From Streptomyces sp. KL109B (GTDB lineage: Bacteria; Actinomycetota; Actinomycetes; Streptomycetales; Streptomycetaceae): a stretch of DNA of 64,000 nt. Below, piece by piece: positions 42,273-49,958 of the stretch. Each line of letters begins with the position of its first letter. The first letter of the stretch is position 1. Where the stretch lies: the NCBI RefSeq assembly GCF_030766935.1, contig NZ_JASERL010000004.1, positions 496,001 through 560,000 of the forward strand. Reading direction: 5' to 3'. The notes under the pieces were generated by a model, which ran no database searches, had not been told where the DNA came from, and saw only the letters and a program-made list of their open reading frames with translations. The position numbers were made by a program, and so were the translations under genes.

Positions 42273-42373
42273 TGCATCACCCTTGCATCGCCCTTGCATC
42301 GCCCCTGCGCCATCCTTGCGTCACCCTTGCGTCACCCTGCTCCCCACCAGCCCATCACCAGTCCATCACCAGT
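42273..42373. repeat. 11-bp phased repeats between ROK and Gfo/Idh genes
   Basis: Six direct copies of TGC(A/G)TC(A/G)CCCT with an exact 11-base period (42273-42338), then two copies of CCATCACCAGT, also 11 bases (42352-42373). The period is near one helix turn, so each unit faces the same side; a cooperative operator is possible. Confidence 0.75.
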
Positions 42374-42388
42374 CATTGTCTCCCGCGC

Positions 42389-42417
42389 TTGCACTTTGGC
42401 AACACCGTTGCTTAAGT
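42389..42417 (+). promoter_or_regulatory. Promoter of the Gfo/Idh gene, leaderless
   Basis: TTGCAC (42389-42394), 17 bases, TTAAGT (42412-42417). The expected start of transcription is seven bases on, at the A of ATG 42424, so the mRNA would be leaderless. Confidence 0.6.
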
Positions 42418-42423
42418 GGAGGC

Positions 42424-43515
42424 ATGACTGGCATGACTGGTATGAGTACTCCGCTCCGCGTGGGGCTCGTCGGGTACGGCCTCGCGGGCTCCGTCTTCCA
42501 CGCTCCACTGATCGCCGCGACCGAGGGCCTGACCCTGGACACGGTCGTCACCTCGAACCCCGAGCGCCAGGCGCAGGCGCGCGCCGAGCACGGCGACGGC
42601 CTGCGCTTCGTCGCGTCCCCCGACGACCTGTGGGAGCACGCGGACGAGCTCGACCTGATCGTCATCGCGTCGCCGAACAAGACGCACGTGCCGCTCGCGA
42701 AGGCCGCCATCGAGGCGGGCCTCCCGGTCGTCGTCGACAAGCCGGTCGCGGGCACGGCGGCACAGGCCCGTGAGCTCGCGGAGCTGGCCGAGAAGCAGGG
42801 CGTACTGCTGTCCGTCTTTCAGAATCGGCGGTGGGACAACGACTTCCTCACCCTTCGATCCCTCCTCTCCGAGGGCGAGTTGGGGGATGTCTGGCGGTTC
42901 GAGTCGCGGTTCGAGCGGTGGCGGCCGCAGCCGAAGGGCGGCTGGCGCGAGTCCGGCGACCCGGAGGAGATCGGCGGGCTGCTGTACGACCTGGGCAGTC
43001 ACGTCGTCGACCAGGCGCTGGTGCTGTTCGGTCCCGCCGTCGCCGTCTACGCCGAGTCCGACGTGCGCCGCCCCGGCGCCGAGGCCGACGACGACACGTT
43101 CATCGCGATCACCCACGCGAACGGCGTCCGCTCGCATCTGTACGTCTCCGCCACCACCGCCCAACTCGGCCCGCGTTTCCGCGTGTTGGGCTCGCAGGCG
43201 GGCTACGTGAAGTACGGGCTCGACCCGCAGGAGGCCGCGCTGCGCGACGGGAGGCGTCCGGCGGCCGGTGAGCCGTGGGGCGTGGAGGGCGAGGCCATGT
43301 GGGGCCGGGTCGGCTCCGGCGAGTCCCCGCAGACCGGCGGCGGCCGCCCGTACGCGACGCTCGACGGCGACTACCCCGCGTACTACGCCGCCATCGCCGC
43401 GGCCCTGCGCGACGGCGCCCCCAACCCGGTCCCCGCCACCCAGGCCGCCGACGCGCTCGACGTCCTGGAGGCGGCCCGCGTGTCCGCCCGCGACGGTGTG
43501 GTGGTGAAGCCGTGA
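42424..43515 (+). CDS. Gfo/Idh/MocA-family oxidoreductase
   Basis: A 363-residue NAD(P)-dependent sugar or inositol dehydrogenase type. The Rossmann fold is at the N-terminus (VGLVGYGLAGSVFHAPLI), then VIASPNKTHVPLA, the EKP-like catalytic motif VVVDKPVAGT and the C-terminal sheet domain with LLYDLGSHVVDQAL. It is encoded opposite the ROK regulator and is probably under its control. Three in-frame ATGs (42424, 42433, 42442) follow GGAGG; the first fits a leaderless start, the second the ribosome site. Its stop overlaps the next gene (GTGA). Confidence 0.88.
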   Translation: MTGMTGMSTPLRVGLVGYGLAGSVFHAPLIAATEGLTLDTVVTSNPERQAQARAEHGDGLRFVASPDDLWEHADELDLIVIASPNKTHVPLAKAAIEAGLPVVVDKPVAGTAAQARELAELAEKQGVLLSVFQNRRWDNDFLTLRSLLSEGELGDVWRFESRFERWRPQPKGGWRESGDPEEIGGLLYDLGSHVVDQALVLFGPAVAVYAESDVRRPGAEADDDTFIAITHANGVRSHLYVSATTAQLGPRFRVLGSQAGYVKYGLDPQEAALRDGRRPAAGEPWGVEGEAMWGRVGSGESPQTGGGRPYATLDGDYPAYYAAIAAALRDGAPNPVPATQAADALDVLEAARVSARDGVVVKP

Positions 43516-44003
43516 GCCCCCTCAACCCCCGTCCCAATCCCGAAGGCGCCCCGCAGATCGCCGAGTTGGAGGAGCAGGAGCGCAGGCTCGTCCTCGACTC
43601 GTTCACGTACGACGACGCCTGGGCGCTCGGCAATCTGCTCGTGGAGCTGGCCCGCGAGCGCGGCGCCCCCGTCGCGATCGACATCACGCGCGGCGGCCAG
43701 CAGCTGTTCCACGCGGCGCTGGAGGGCTCGGCCCCGGACAACGACGCGTGGATCGCCCGCAAGCGCCGCGTCGTGGAGCGCTACCACGCCTCGTCGTACC
43801 TGGTCGGCAGCCGCTTCCGGGCCAAGGGCACGACGTTCGAGGACACCTCGCGCCTCGACCAGGACGTGTACGCGGCCCACGGCGGCGCCTTCCCGGTCAC
43901 CGTACGGGGAGCGGGAGTCGTCGGCGCCGTCGTGGTCTCCGGGCTGCCGCAGATCGAGGACCACAAGCTGGTCGTGGCGGCGCTTGAGCGGTTCCTCGGC
44001 TAG
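43512..44003 (+). CDS. UPF0303/HbpS-GlcG-like heme-degrading-family protein
   Basis: A 163-residue cytosolic protein of the DUF336/UPF0303 type. Typical parts are IAELEEQERRLVLDSF, FDYDDAW-like NLLVELARERGAPVAIDIT, and GGAFPVTVRGAGVVGAVVVSGL near the end. Relatives bind or degrade heme or belong to glycolate-type operons; the role here is open. The start GTG 43512 overlaps the Gfo/Idh stop, so it is coupled to that gene and likely acts in the same pathway. Confidence 0.8.
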   Translation: MSPLNPRPNPEGAPQIAELEEQERRLVLDSFTYDDAWALGNLLVELARERGAPVAIDITRGGQQLFHAALEGSAPDNDAWIARKRRVVERYHASSYLVGSRFRAKGTTFEDTSRLDQDVYAAHGGAFPVTVRGAGVVGAVVVSGLPQIEDHKLVVAALERFLG

Positions 44004-44008
44004 GGCCC

Positions 44009-45361
44009 CTAACGCGCCGTCAACCGCAGCCGGACCGGTTCCGCCGGGCGCATCGTGATGCCGAACGCCGTCGCGATTTCCCGGTCGTCCTCGGCCACCA
44101 CCTCGTACGACCGAAGCAGCGTGGCGAGGCCGAGGACGGATTCGAGCATCGCGAACTGCGCGCCGACGCAGGCGCGCGGGCCGCCGCCGAACGGCATCCA
44201 CGCGTACCGGTGGCGGCCCTTCTCCGCCTCCGGCAGGAAGCGGTCCGGGTCGAAGCGCATCGGGTCCGGCCAGTGGGCGGGGTCCCGGTGCGTGACGTAC
44301 GCGGAGATGGTGACGTCGGCGCCCGCCGGGAGGAGTACGCCGTCGATCTCGGTGTCGGCGACCGCCTGCCGGCCGACCGCGGCGGCGGCCGGGTACAGCC
44401 GCATCGCCTCCTTCACCACGCGTTCGGTGTACGGGAGTTGGTCAAGGTCGGCGGCGCGCGGCGGGCGGCCGTCGGTGAGCACCGAGTCGATCTCCTCGCG
44501 GGTGCGGGCCTGGGCCTCAGGGTTCCGGCCGAGCAGGTGCAGGGCGAAGGTGAGCGACGTGGAGGTCGTCTCGTGCCCGGCGAGCAGGAAGACGAGGACC
44601 TGGTCGCGGATCTCGTCCGGCGAGAGCGTCTCGCCGTCCTCGGTGCGCGCCTGGATCAGCAGCCCGAGCAGGTCGTCGCCGGGCTCTTCGGCGGCCCTGC
44701 GCTCGGCGATCAGGGTGTCGCAGACGGCGTACAACTCCTGGCGCGCGGAGTCGAACCGGCGGTTGCGGGGCGTCGGCCAGTCGGGCTTGACGATGCCGGC
44801 GCCGTAGGCGCGCCGCAGGGACGTCTCGCTGATCTCGGGGAAGAAGCGGCGGACGGCCGGGACGGCGGTGTCGATGTCGGCGCCGAAGAGGATCCGGGCG
44901 ACGGCGCGCAGCGTGAAGAGTTCCATCTCGGCGGCCACGTCCACGCTGTCCCGGCCGCGCCAGCTCTCGGCGGTGGCCTCGGCCTCGCCGACGACGGCCG
45001 TGTCGTAGACCCGGATGCCGCGCGGGGTGAACAGCGGCTGGACCAGCCGGCGTTGACGCAGATACGTCTCGTCCTGGCTGGTCAGCAGGCCGTTGCCGAA
45101 GGTGCTGCGGAGCTCCTCGTAGAAGAGGTTGTCCTTGCGGAAGTTGCCCGACTCGGTGGCGAGGACCTGCTGGGCGGCCTCGGCGGAGAACAGTCCGTAC
45201 ATGGCGCGCCGCAGTCCGGGCGGTCCCGCGAGGAACTTGACCACGTCGCCGTGGGTTTCGCGGGCCCGCAGGAAGGTGCCGAGCGCGTCGCGCTTCAGGT
45301 CGAGCATGGAGCCGAGGAGCGGGGCTCCGGAGGGTATGGGGGCTTGGGCGGTTACTGTCAC
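44009..45361 (-). CDS. Cytochrome P450
   Basis: A 450-residue monooxygenase. The I-helix is LLAGHETTSTS, ExxR is KEAMR, the meander-like FDPDRFLPE, and the heme site FGGGPRACVGAQFA with the axial Cys. Sequence style is that of CYP102/CYP4-like bacterial P450s rather than biosynthetic CYP107. It needs a separate redox partner; none is adjacent. I chose GTG 45361 (VTVTAQAPIPSG), because the alternative TTG at 45421 puts a strong hairpin (45375-45406) in the coding region and has a ribosome site only two bases away. The substrate is unknown. Confidence 0.87.
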   Translation of the reverse strand: MTVTAQAPIPSGAPLLGSMLDLKRDALGTFLRARETHGDVVKFLAGPPGLRRAMYGLFSAEAAQQVLATESGNFRKDNLFYEELRSTFGNGLLTSQDETYLRQRRLVQPLFTPRGIRVYDTAVVGEAEATAESWRGRDSVDVAAEMELFTLRAVARILFGADIDTAVPAVRRFFPEISETSLRRAYGAGIVKPDWPTPRNRRFDSARQELYAVCDTLIAERRAAEEPGDDLLGLLIQARTEDGETLSPDEIRDQVLVFLLAGHETTSTSLTFALHLLGRNPEAQARTREEIDSVLTDGRPPRAADLDQLPYTERVVKEAMRLYPAAAAVGRQAVADTEIDGVLLPAGADVTISAYVTHRDPAHWPDPMRFDPDRFLPEAEKGRHRYAWMPFGGGPRACVGAQFAMLESVLGLATLLRSYEVVAEDDREIATAFGITMRPAEPVRLRLTAR

Positions 45362-45374
45362 GATCGGCAGCGTG

Positions 45375-45406
45375 CGCGCCCCGTTGCGGGCTCGCAACGG
45401 GGCGCG
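45375..45406 (-). promoter_or_regulatory. Perfect 14-bp hairpin in the P450 leader
   Basis: CGCGCCCCGTTGCG-GGCT-CGCAACGGGGCGCG: 14 perfect base pairs and a four-base loop, 14 bases before the GTG at 45361. It could block ribosome access or serve as an operator. Confidence 0.7.
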
Positions 45407-45452
45407 GCGACTCTCGCTCAATCTTCACGTTACCGGCGCGTCAACCTCCGGC

Positions 45453-46865
45453 TCAGGCACGGCCGTTGGCACGGCGCTGCCTGCGGGTCAGGTAGACGGC
45501 GCCCGCACCGGTCGCCGCGGTGACCGCCGCGATCGAGCCGAGGACCGCGGTGCCGAGGGAGGGCGTACCGGTGTCGGCGAGCTCACCGCCGCCTCCCGTG
45601 CCTCCCGTGCTGCCACCGGAGGCCCCGCCGTCGTCACCGCCGTCGCTCGGCGTGGGGGCAGGGGTGGTGTCGGAGGGGGTGGGGGTCGGGGTGGTCGGTG
45701 AGAGGGTGGGGGTCGGGGTGGTCGGTGAAGGGGTGGGGGTAGGAGACGTCGGAGTGGGCGTCGGGGTCGTGGGCGTAGGCGTAGGCGTGGGCGTGGGGAG
45801 GCTGTCGTCCTCGCACGTCGGCAGGTCGCCGACGAACGGGTACGCGTGGATCTCCTGGCCCCCGCCGGCGCCCGCCGGGGAGGTGTGGGTCAGCGAACCG
45901 GCGCTGTAGAAGCGGCCGTTGAAGCCGGACATCGTCATCGTCGTCGTGCTCGACGGGTTGCCCACCAGAGTGCTTCCGGAGAACTGGGTGCCGCCCGCGA
46001 GCTCCACGCTGCTCGCGTCGGGGAAGTTCCACAGCAGCCGGTCGCGCAGTTCGGGCGGGAGCAGGTCCTCGTACGTGTTGATCTTCCGGGCGTCGCCGTA
46101 GACGTTGACGAGGACGGTGGCCCCGGACGGGATGCCTGCGAAGCGGTAGCCGGCGGAGCCGCCGCTCGCGGAGATGAGGTCGAAGTCGACGTCGAAGACC
46201 TGGATCGGGGAGCTGCCGTCGCCGGTGAACGTCGTCGTGCTGCCGTCGTTGACGGCGGTGCCGGTCGGGGTGCGGCGGGCGCCGTTGTCGTACGCGTAGC
46301 AGTGACTGGCGTCGGTGAGGTGTTCCCGGATGCCGGTGTAGGGCCTGGCGGCGTCGGGGTCGCGGACGGCCTTCGACTCCACGACGCCGCTGAACGTGCC
46401 CCCGATGCGCGCGACTCCGTCGGCGTCGGCTGCCTCGACGGCCAGCCGCTCCCCCTGGGCGACGGTCAGGTCGCCGCCGGTGGTGATGAAGTCGGTGCCG
46501 TCGTCCGGGGGCACGCGCGAGCCGACGCCCGCGATGCCGACGTTGTAGATCCCCGAGGCGCTGGGGTCCTTGTCCTGGTCGTAACCGCCCATGACGACGA
46601 CCTTGCCCTCGGCCTCCGCGGCGCCCTGGCGCACGAGGAAGTCACCGCCGACGAAGACGTTGATGTTGTTGTCGCGCCCGGACAGGCCGCCGTTGTGAGG
46701 CTCCGGATACGAGTCCGGGCACGCGTCCCCGAGACAGGGCCCGAGCCCGTCCGGCAACGGTTCGGCGACCGCGGGCCCGGCGGCGGCCCCCACGACGAGA
46801 ACCGCGGAGGCGAGGCTCGCCGCCGGCAGCCGGGCGGTGGACAGAGCACGTCTGATTTTTCCCAT
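45453..46865 (-). CDS. Choice-of-anchor-A surface protein with LADTG anchor
   Basis: A 470-residue wall-linked protein. Signal peptide, then a choice-of-anchor-A adhesin-like domain (about 45-345: NNINVFVGGDFLVRQG, GTDFITTGGDLTVAQG, INTYEDLLPPELRDRLLWNFPD), then a Thr-Pro repeat stalk (about 350-420, units of TPTP), a Gly/Ser linker, LADTG, a membrane helix and the tail TRRQRRANGRA. LADTG fits class E sortases. It should project from the wall as an adhesin or scaffold. I chose ATG 46865 (MGKIRRAL) over a GTG 10 codons upstream; neither has a strong ribosome site. Confidence 0.82.
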   Translation of the reverse strand: MGKIRRALSTARLPAASLASAVLVVGAAAGPAVAEPLPDGLGPCLGDACPDSYPEPHNGGLSGRDNNINVFVGGDFLVRQGAAEAEGKVVVMGGYDQDKDPSASGIYNVGIAGVGSRVPPDDGTDFITTGGDLTVAQGERLAVEAADADGVARIGGTFSGVVESKAVRDPDAARPYTGIREHLTDASHCYAYDNGARRTPTGTAVNDGSTTTFTGDGSSPIQVFDVDFDLISASGGSAGYRFAGIPSGATVLVNVYGDARKINTYEDLLPPELRDRLLWNFPDASSVELAGGTQFSGSTLVGNPSSTTTMTMSGFNGRFYSAGSLTHTSPAGAGGGQEIHAYPFVGDLPTCEDDSLPTPTPTPTPTTPTPTPTSPTPTPSPTTPTPTLSPTTPTPTPSDTTPAPTPSDGGDDGGASGGSTGGTGGGGELADTGTPSLGTAVLGSIAAVTAATGAGAVYLTRRQRRANGRA

Positions 46866-46946
46866 AGCCGCACTATGAGAATGCTCCCTGCCCACCCCCG
46901 CCAGACACGCACCCGCGGGGGCCCAAGGCGCCCCAAACGGCGGCGG

Positions 46947-46965
46947 GCGCCCCCTCCAGGGGCGC
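46947..46965 (-). terminator. Hairpin of a second intergenic family
   Basis: GCGCCCC-CTCCA-GGGGCGC with following CGGGAC. It lies downstream of the FAH gene and resembles another common Streptomyces intergenic element (AGGGGCGCGGG-type). The rest of 46866-47089 shows no gene. Confidence 0.55.
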
Positions 46966-47089
46966 GGGACTGTGGCGGTCTACGGCTCCGCCGCGTGGGC
47001 GCAAACGCAACCACAGCAGAACCCGCACCCGCCAACGCACACACAACCAGCAGCCCAAAGAGCGCGCCCCGCCCCCCAGCGGAGAGCGC

Positions 47090-47947
47090 CTACGCTCCCT
47101 TCAGCTCCTGCCGCTGCCGCCCGAGCCCCTCGACCTCCAGCTCCACCACGTCCCCGGCCCGCAGATACGGCTTCGGCTCGGGCTGCCCCATGGCGACGCC
47201 CGCCGGCGTGCCGGTGTTGATGACATCGCCGGGGTACAGGGTCATGAACTGGCTGACGTAGCGCACCACTTCGGCCACCGGGAAAATCTGGTCGGCGGTC
47301 GTGCCGTCCTGCTTCAGCTCCCCGTTCACCCACAGCTTGAGGCCGAGCGCCTGCGGGTCCTGCACCTCGTCCGCGGTCACGAGCCACGGGCCGAGCGGGT
47401 TGAACGTCTCGCAGTTCTTGCCCTTGTCCCACGTGCCGCCGCGCTCGATCTGGAACTCGCGCTCGGACACGTCGTGCGCGACCGCGTACCCGGCGACGCA
47501 GGCGAGCGCGGCCTCGTGGGACTCGACGTAGCGGGCCGTGCGCCCGATGACGACGGCCAGCTCGACCTCCCAGTCCGTCTTCTTCGAGCCGCGCGGTACG
47601 AGGACCGTGTCGTCGGGGCCGACCACCGTGTCGGCCGCCTTGAAGAACACGACCGGTTCGGCGGGCGGCTCGGCGCCGGTCTCCGCCGCGTGGTCGTGGT
47701 AGTTCAGGCCGATGCACACGACCTTGCCGATACGGGCCACCGGCGGGCCGATCCGCAGCCCCGACGCGTCGAGGACGGGCAGTTCTCCGGACGCGGCCGC
47801 GGCCCGTACGCGCTCGATCGCGGCGTCGTCGGCGAGCAGCGCCCCGTCGACGTCCGTGACGAGTTCCGACAGGTCCCGCAGGGTTCCCCCGGCGTCGAGC
47901 AGCGCGGGGCGTTCGGCTCCGGCAGGACCGACTCGCAGCAGCTTCAT
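47090..47947 (-). CDS. Fumarylacetoacetate hydrolase-family protein
   Basis: A 285-residue metal-dependent C-C hydrolase or decarboxylase. Ligands fit DWEVELAVVIG (two Glu) and VAHDVSERE (Asp); the core has GKVVCIGLNYHDHAAE, KAADTVVGPDD and GDVINTGTPAGVAMG. It would cleave acylpyruvate- or ureidoglycolate-like substrates in the cytosol. The start ATG 47947 has GGGAG upstream; a frame open to 48028 lacks similarity. It is a single gene. Confidence 0.87.
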   Translation of the reverse strand: MKLLRVGPAGAERPALLDAGGTLRDLSELVTDVDGALLADDAAIERVRAAAASGELPVLDASGLRIGPPVARIGKVVCIGLNYHDHAAETGAEPPAEPVVFFKAADTVVGPDDTVLVPRGSKKTDWEVELAVVIGRTARYVESHEAALACVAGYAVAHDVSEREFQIERGGTWDKGKNCETFNPLGPWLVTADEVQDPQALGLKLWVNGELKQDGTTADQIFPVAEVVRYVSQFMTLYPGDVINTGTPAGVAMGQPEPKPYLRAGDVVELEVEGLGRQRQELKGA

Positions 47948-48095
47948 GGTGTAACTCCCTCTGCAGTAGGAGGAGCCTCCACGGCCCGGTGCGGCGGGCA
48001 GCCAACGGAGGACTGGTCGATCCTCCAAGGAGAACGTCCAGCTGGCAATACCCCGTTCACGGACTGGACCCGGACCGCTGCGCTCCGTGGGGGCT

Positions 48096-48866
48096 TCAGA
48101 GGGCGGGCGCGGCCGCCGCCCCTCCCGCGTACGGCATGTCCCGGTAGAGCACGGCCCGCTCGATCGAGCTCCACGTCGTCGACGTGACGACGTACAGCGC
48201 GGCGGCGAGCGGCACGAAGGCCACCGTGAACAGGGTGAAGAAGGACATCAGCGGCATGAACTTGCCCATCGCCGCCATGCCCGGCACCTGCTGCTGCCCC
48301 TCCGCGCCCGGCTTGGCGGCGGCCTGCGCCATCTGCCGCTTCGTACGCCGGTAGTTGAAGCTCGCGACGGCGGCGACGAGCGCGAACAGCGCCACGTAGA
48401 CGAGGCCCTGCTCGCCGAAGAGGCCGCCGTGCGCGAGCGCGTCGTGGAAGCGGCCGCCGAGCGGGGCCGCGCCGAGGGTGTGGCCGAGCAGGGCATTGGG
48501 CTCGCCGCCGATGCTCTGGTTGGAGAACAGGTGGTAGAGCAGGAAGAACGCCGGCATCTGGCAGAGCATCGGCAGGCAGCCGGTCAGCGGGGAGACCTTC
48601 TCCTCGCGGTGCAGCTCCATGATCGCCTTCTGCATCGCCTCTGGGCTGTTCTTGTGCTTCTTGCGCAGTTCGGCGATGCGCGGCTGGAGCTTGGCCCGCT
48701 CGCGCTGCCCGCGGGCCGCCGCCCGCGACAGGGGGTGGACGAGGAGGCGTACGAACGCGGTGAACAGGATGATCGCGGCCGCCGTGGCGGAGGCGCCCAG
48801 CAGGGGCTGGAGCAGGTCGGCGAGGTGCTCGACCAGGCTGGCGAAGACGGACATGAACGACGACAT
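48096..48866 (-). CDS. yidC: YidC/Oxa1-family membrane insertase
   Basis: A 256-residue insertase with the five-segment YidC core. The Arg in TAFVRLLVHPL (about residue 40) fits the conserved groove Arg, followed by the coiled loop QPRIAELRKKHKNSPEAMQKAI and SPLTGCLPMLCQMP. It helps insert membrane proteins. It lacks the long first periplasmic domain, as in Gram-positives, and is short at the C-terminus; it is probably the accessory copy, the main one being near the origin. ATG 48866 has GGAGGG upstream. Confidence 0.88.
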   Translation of the reverse strand: MSSFMSVFASLVEHLADLLQPLLGASATAAAIILFTAFVRLLVHPLSRAAARGQRERAKLQPRIAELRKKHKNSPEAMQKAIMELHREEKVSPLTGCLPMLCQMPAFFLLYHLFSNQSIGGEPNALLGHTLGAAPLGGRFHDALAHGGLFGEQGLVYVALFALVAAVASFNYRRTKRQMAQAAAKPGAEGQQQVPGMAAMGKFMPLMSFFTLFTVAFVPLAAALYVVTSTTWSSIERAVLYRDMPYAGGAAAAPAL

Positions 48867-48953
48867 GGGTGAGCCCTCCGGGGGTCTCGTCGTGCCGGAA
48901 ACGGGACGCGGTGTGCGCTTTCGGCGTGACGGACTGCTGCGGAGCGGAAGGGT

Positions 48954-49274
48954 TCAGCAGGCCGTCGGGGCGAGACGTCCGGGTGCTCGGGGCCGGGGCC
49001 GGCCGGAGGCGTCGGGATCGCGCTGCGGCAGGAACGCGGTGCGCCGCTCGCGGTCGCGGATGGCGGTGCGTACGCGGGTGGGCGCCACGGTGGGCGCGGA
49101 GCGCGCGGCGAGGACGGCGCAGGCGGCGAGCGCGGAGCCCGCGGCGGCGGTCGCGGCGAACGTGACGGCGCCGACGAAGCTGCCGGTGTCGACGAGCGCC
49201 GAGCCGAGGAGGGCGAGGAGCAGCAGGGCGACGGGCCGCAGAAGCGTGGAGCTCCCGCTCGTACGTGCTGCCAT
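48954..49274 (-). CDS. Small membrane protein beside yidC
   Basis: A 106-residue protein with two N-terminal hydrophobic segments (LLRPVALLLLALLGSALV and VGAVTFAATAAAGSALAACAVLA) and a basic, Pro/Arg-rich tail in the cytoplasm. It looks like the DUF6412 type often next to yidC, and could help the insertase. The start ATG 49274 follows GAGGAGG at a good distance. It is 87 bases before yidC on the same strand. Confidence 0.7.
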   Translation of the reverse strand: MAARTSGSSTLLRPVALLLLALLGSALVDTGSFVGAVTFAATAAAGSALAACAVLAARSAPTVAPTRVRTAIRDRERRTAFLPQRDPDASGRPRPRAPGRLAPTAC

Positions 49275-49318
49275 GCGCCTGCCTCCTCTCACCACTCTCG
49301 TAGTCGTGTCCCGCCCAG

Positions 49319-49846
49319 TTATACAGGCTCGGTCACGACGGGCTGGAGGAGGCGTCGCGGTTCGAGGAGGGCGCGGCTGACCGGGTCGGCGGGGTGCCGG
49401 TCGAGTCCTTCGCCCGGCAGCATCTCGACGTCCTCCAGTTCCACAGGGCCCCCGCACTTCGCGCACTCGCCGACGACGCCGAGCGGCGTCCCGCACACGG
49501 CGTGCGTGAACTCACGCATCGGCAGCGAGCCCGGGATCTCCCGCCCCCACGCGCCGAGCGCCCGCACGGCGGGCCACAGCCCGCGCCCGTGCTCGGTGAC
49601 GACGTACTCGTGGCGCGGCGGCGACTCCTGGTACCGGCGCTTTTCGAGGACGCCGGCGGTGGTGAGCGCCTGGAGCCGGGTCGCGAGGACGGCGCGCGGG
49701 ATGCCGAGGTGGACGAGGAAGTCGTTATAGCGGCGCACCCCGTAGAGCGCGTCGCGGATCACGAGCAGTGTCCAGCGTTCGCCGACGATCTCCAGCGCGC
49801 GGGCGAGCGAGCACTCCTGCGACGCGTAGTCCTTGCCGAGAGCCAT
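49319..49846 (-). CDS. HxlR-family regulator
   Basis: A 175-residue winged-helix regulator: SQECSLARALEIVGERWTLLVIRDAL, then RYNDFLVHLGIPRAVLATRLQAL and the wing EKRRYQESPPRHEYVVTEHG. The C-terminal part has CGTPLGVVGECAKCGG, a possible zinc ribbon. HxlR proteins sense reactive electrophiles or small ligands and repress nearby genes; here the divergent MFS exporter is the clear target. A -10-like TACAGT (49853-49858, minus strand) lies six bases from ATG 49846, so the mRNA may be leaderless. Confidence 0.88.
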   Translation of the reverse strand: MALGKDYASQECSLARALEIVGERWTLLVIRDALYGVRRYNDFLVHLGIPRAVLATRLQALTTAGVLEKRRYQESPPRHEYVVTEHGRGLWPAVRALGAWGREIPGSLPMREFTHAVCGTPLGVVGECAKCGGPVELEDVEMLPGEGLDRHPADPVSRALLEPRRLLQPVVTEPV

Positions 49847-49875
49847 GGCCCCACTGTAGCCACTTTCCGCGTTCC

Positions 49876-49938
49876 AGGTTCAGTGAACGAACCGACCATG
49901 CTACGTTCGTCGAGCCGGTAAGTTCATTCACTGAACCT
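49876..49938. promoter_or_regulatory. Operator pair between HxlR and MFS genes
   Basis: AGGTTCAGTGAACGAAC (49876-49892) and its inverted partner GTTCATTCACTGAACCT (49922-49938): 17-base arms with one mismatch. Each arm also holds its own palindrome (GTTCAGTGAAC; TTCACTGAA). The left arm covers the -35 area of the HxlR promoter. Confidence 0.75.
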
Positions 49939-49958
49939 GCGACTGGATAGGCCCTGCC

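Noticed and set aside
44009..45421. P450 starting at TTG 45421
   Set aside because: It would place the perfect hairpin in coding sequence and has a ribosome site too close; GTG 45361 is preferred but not proven.
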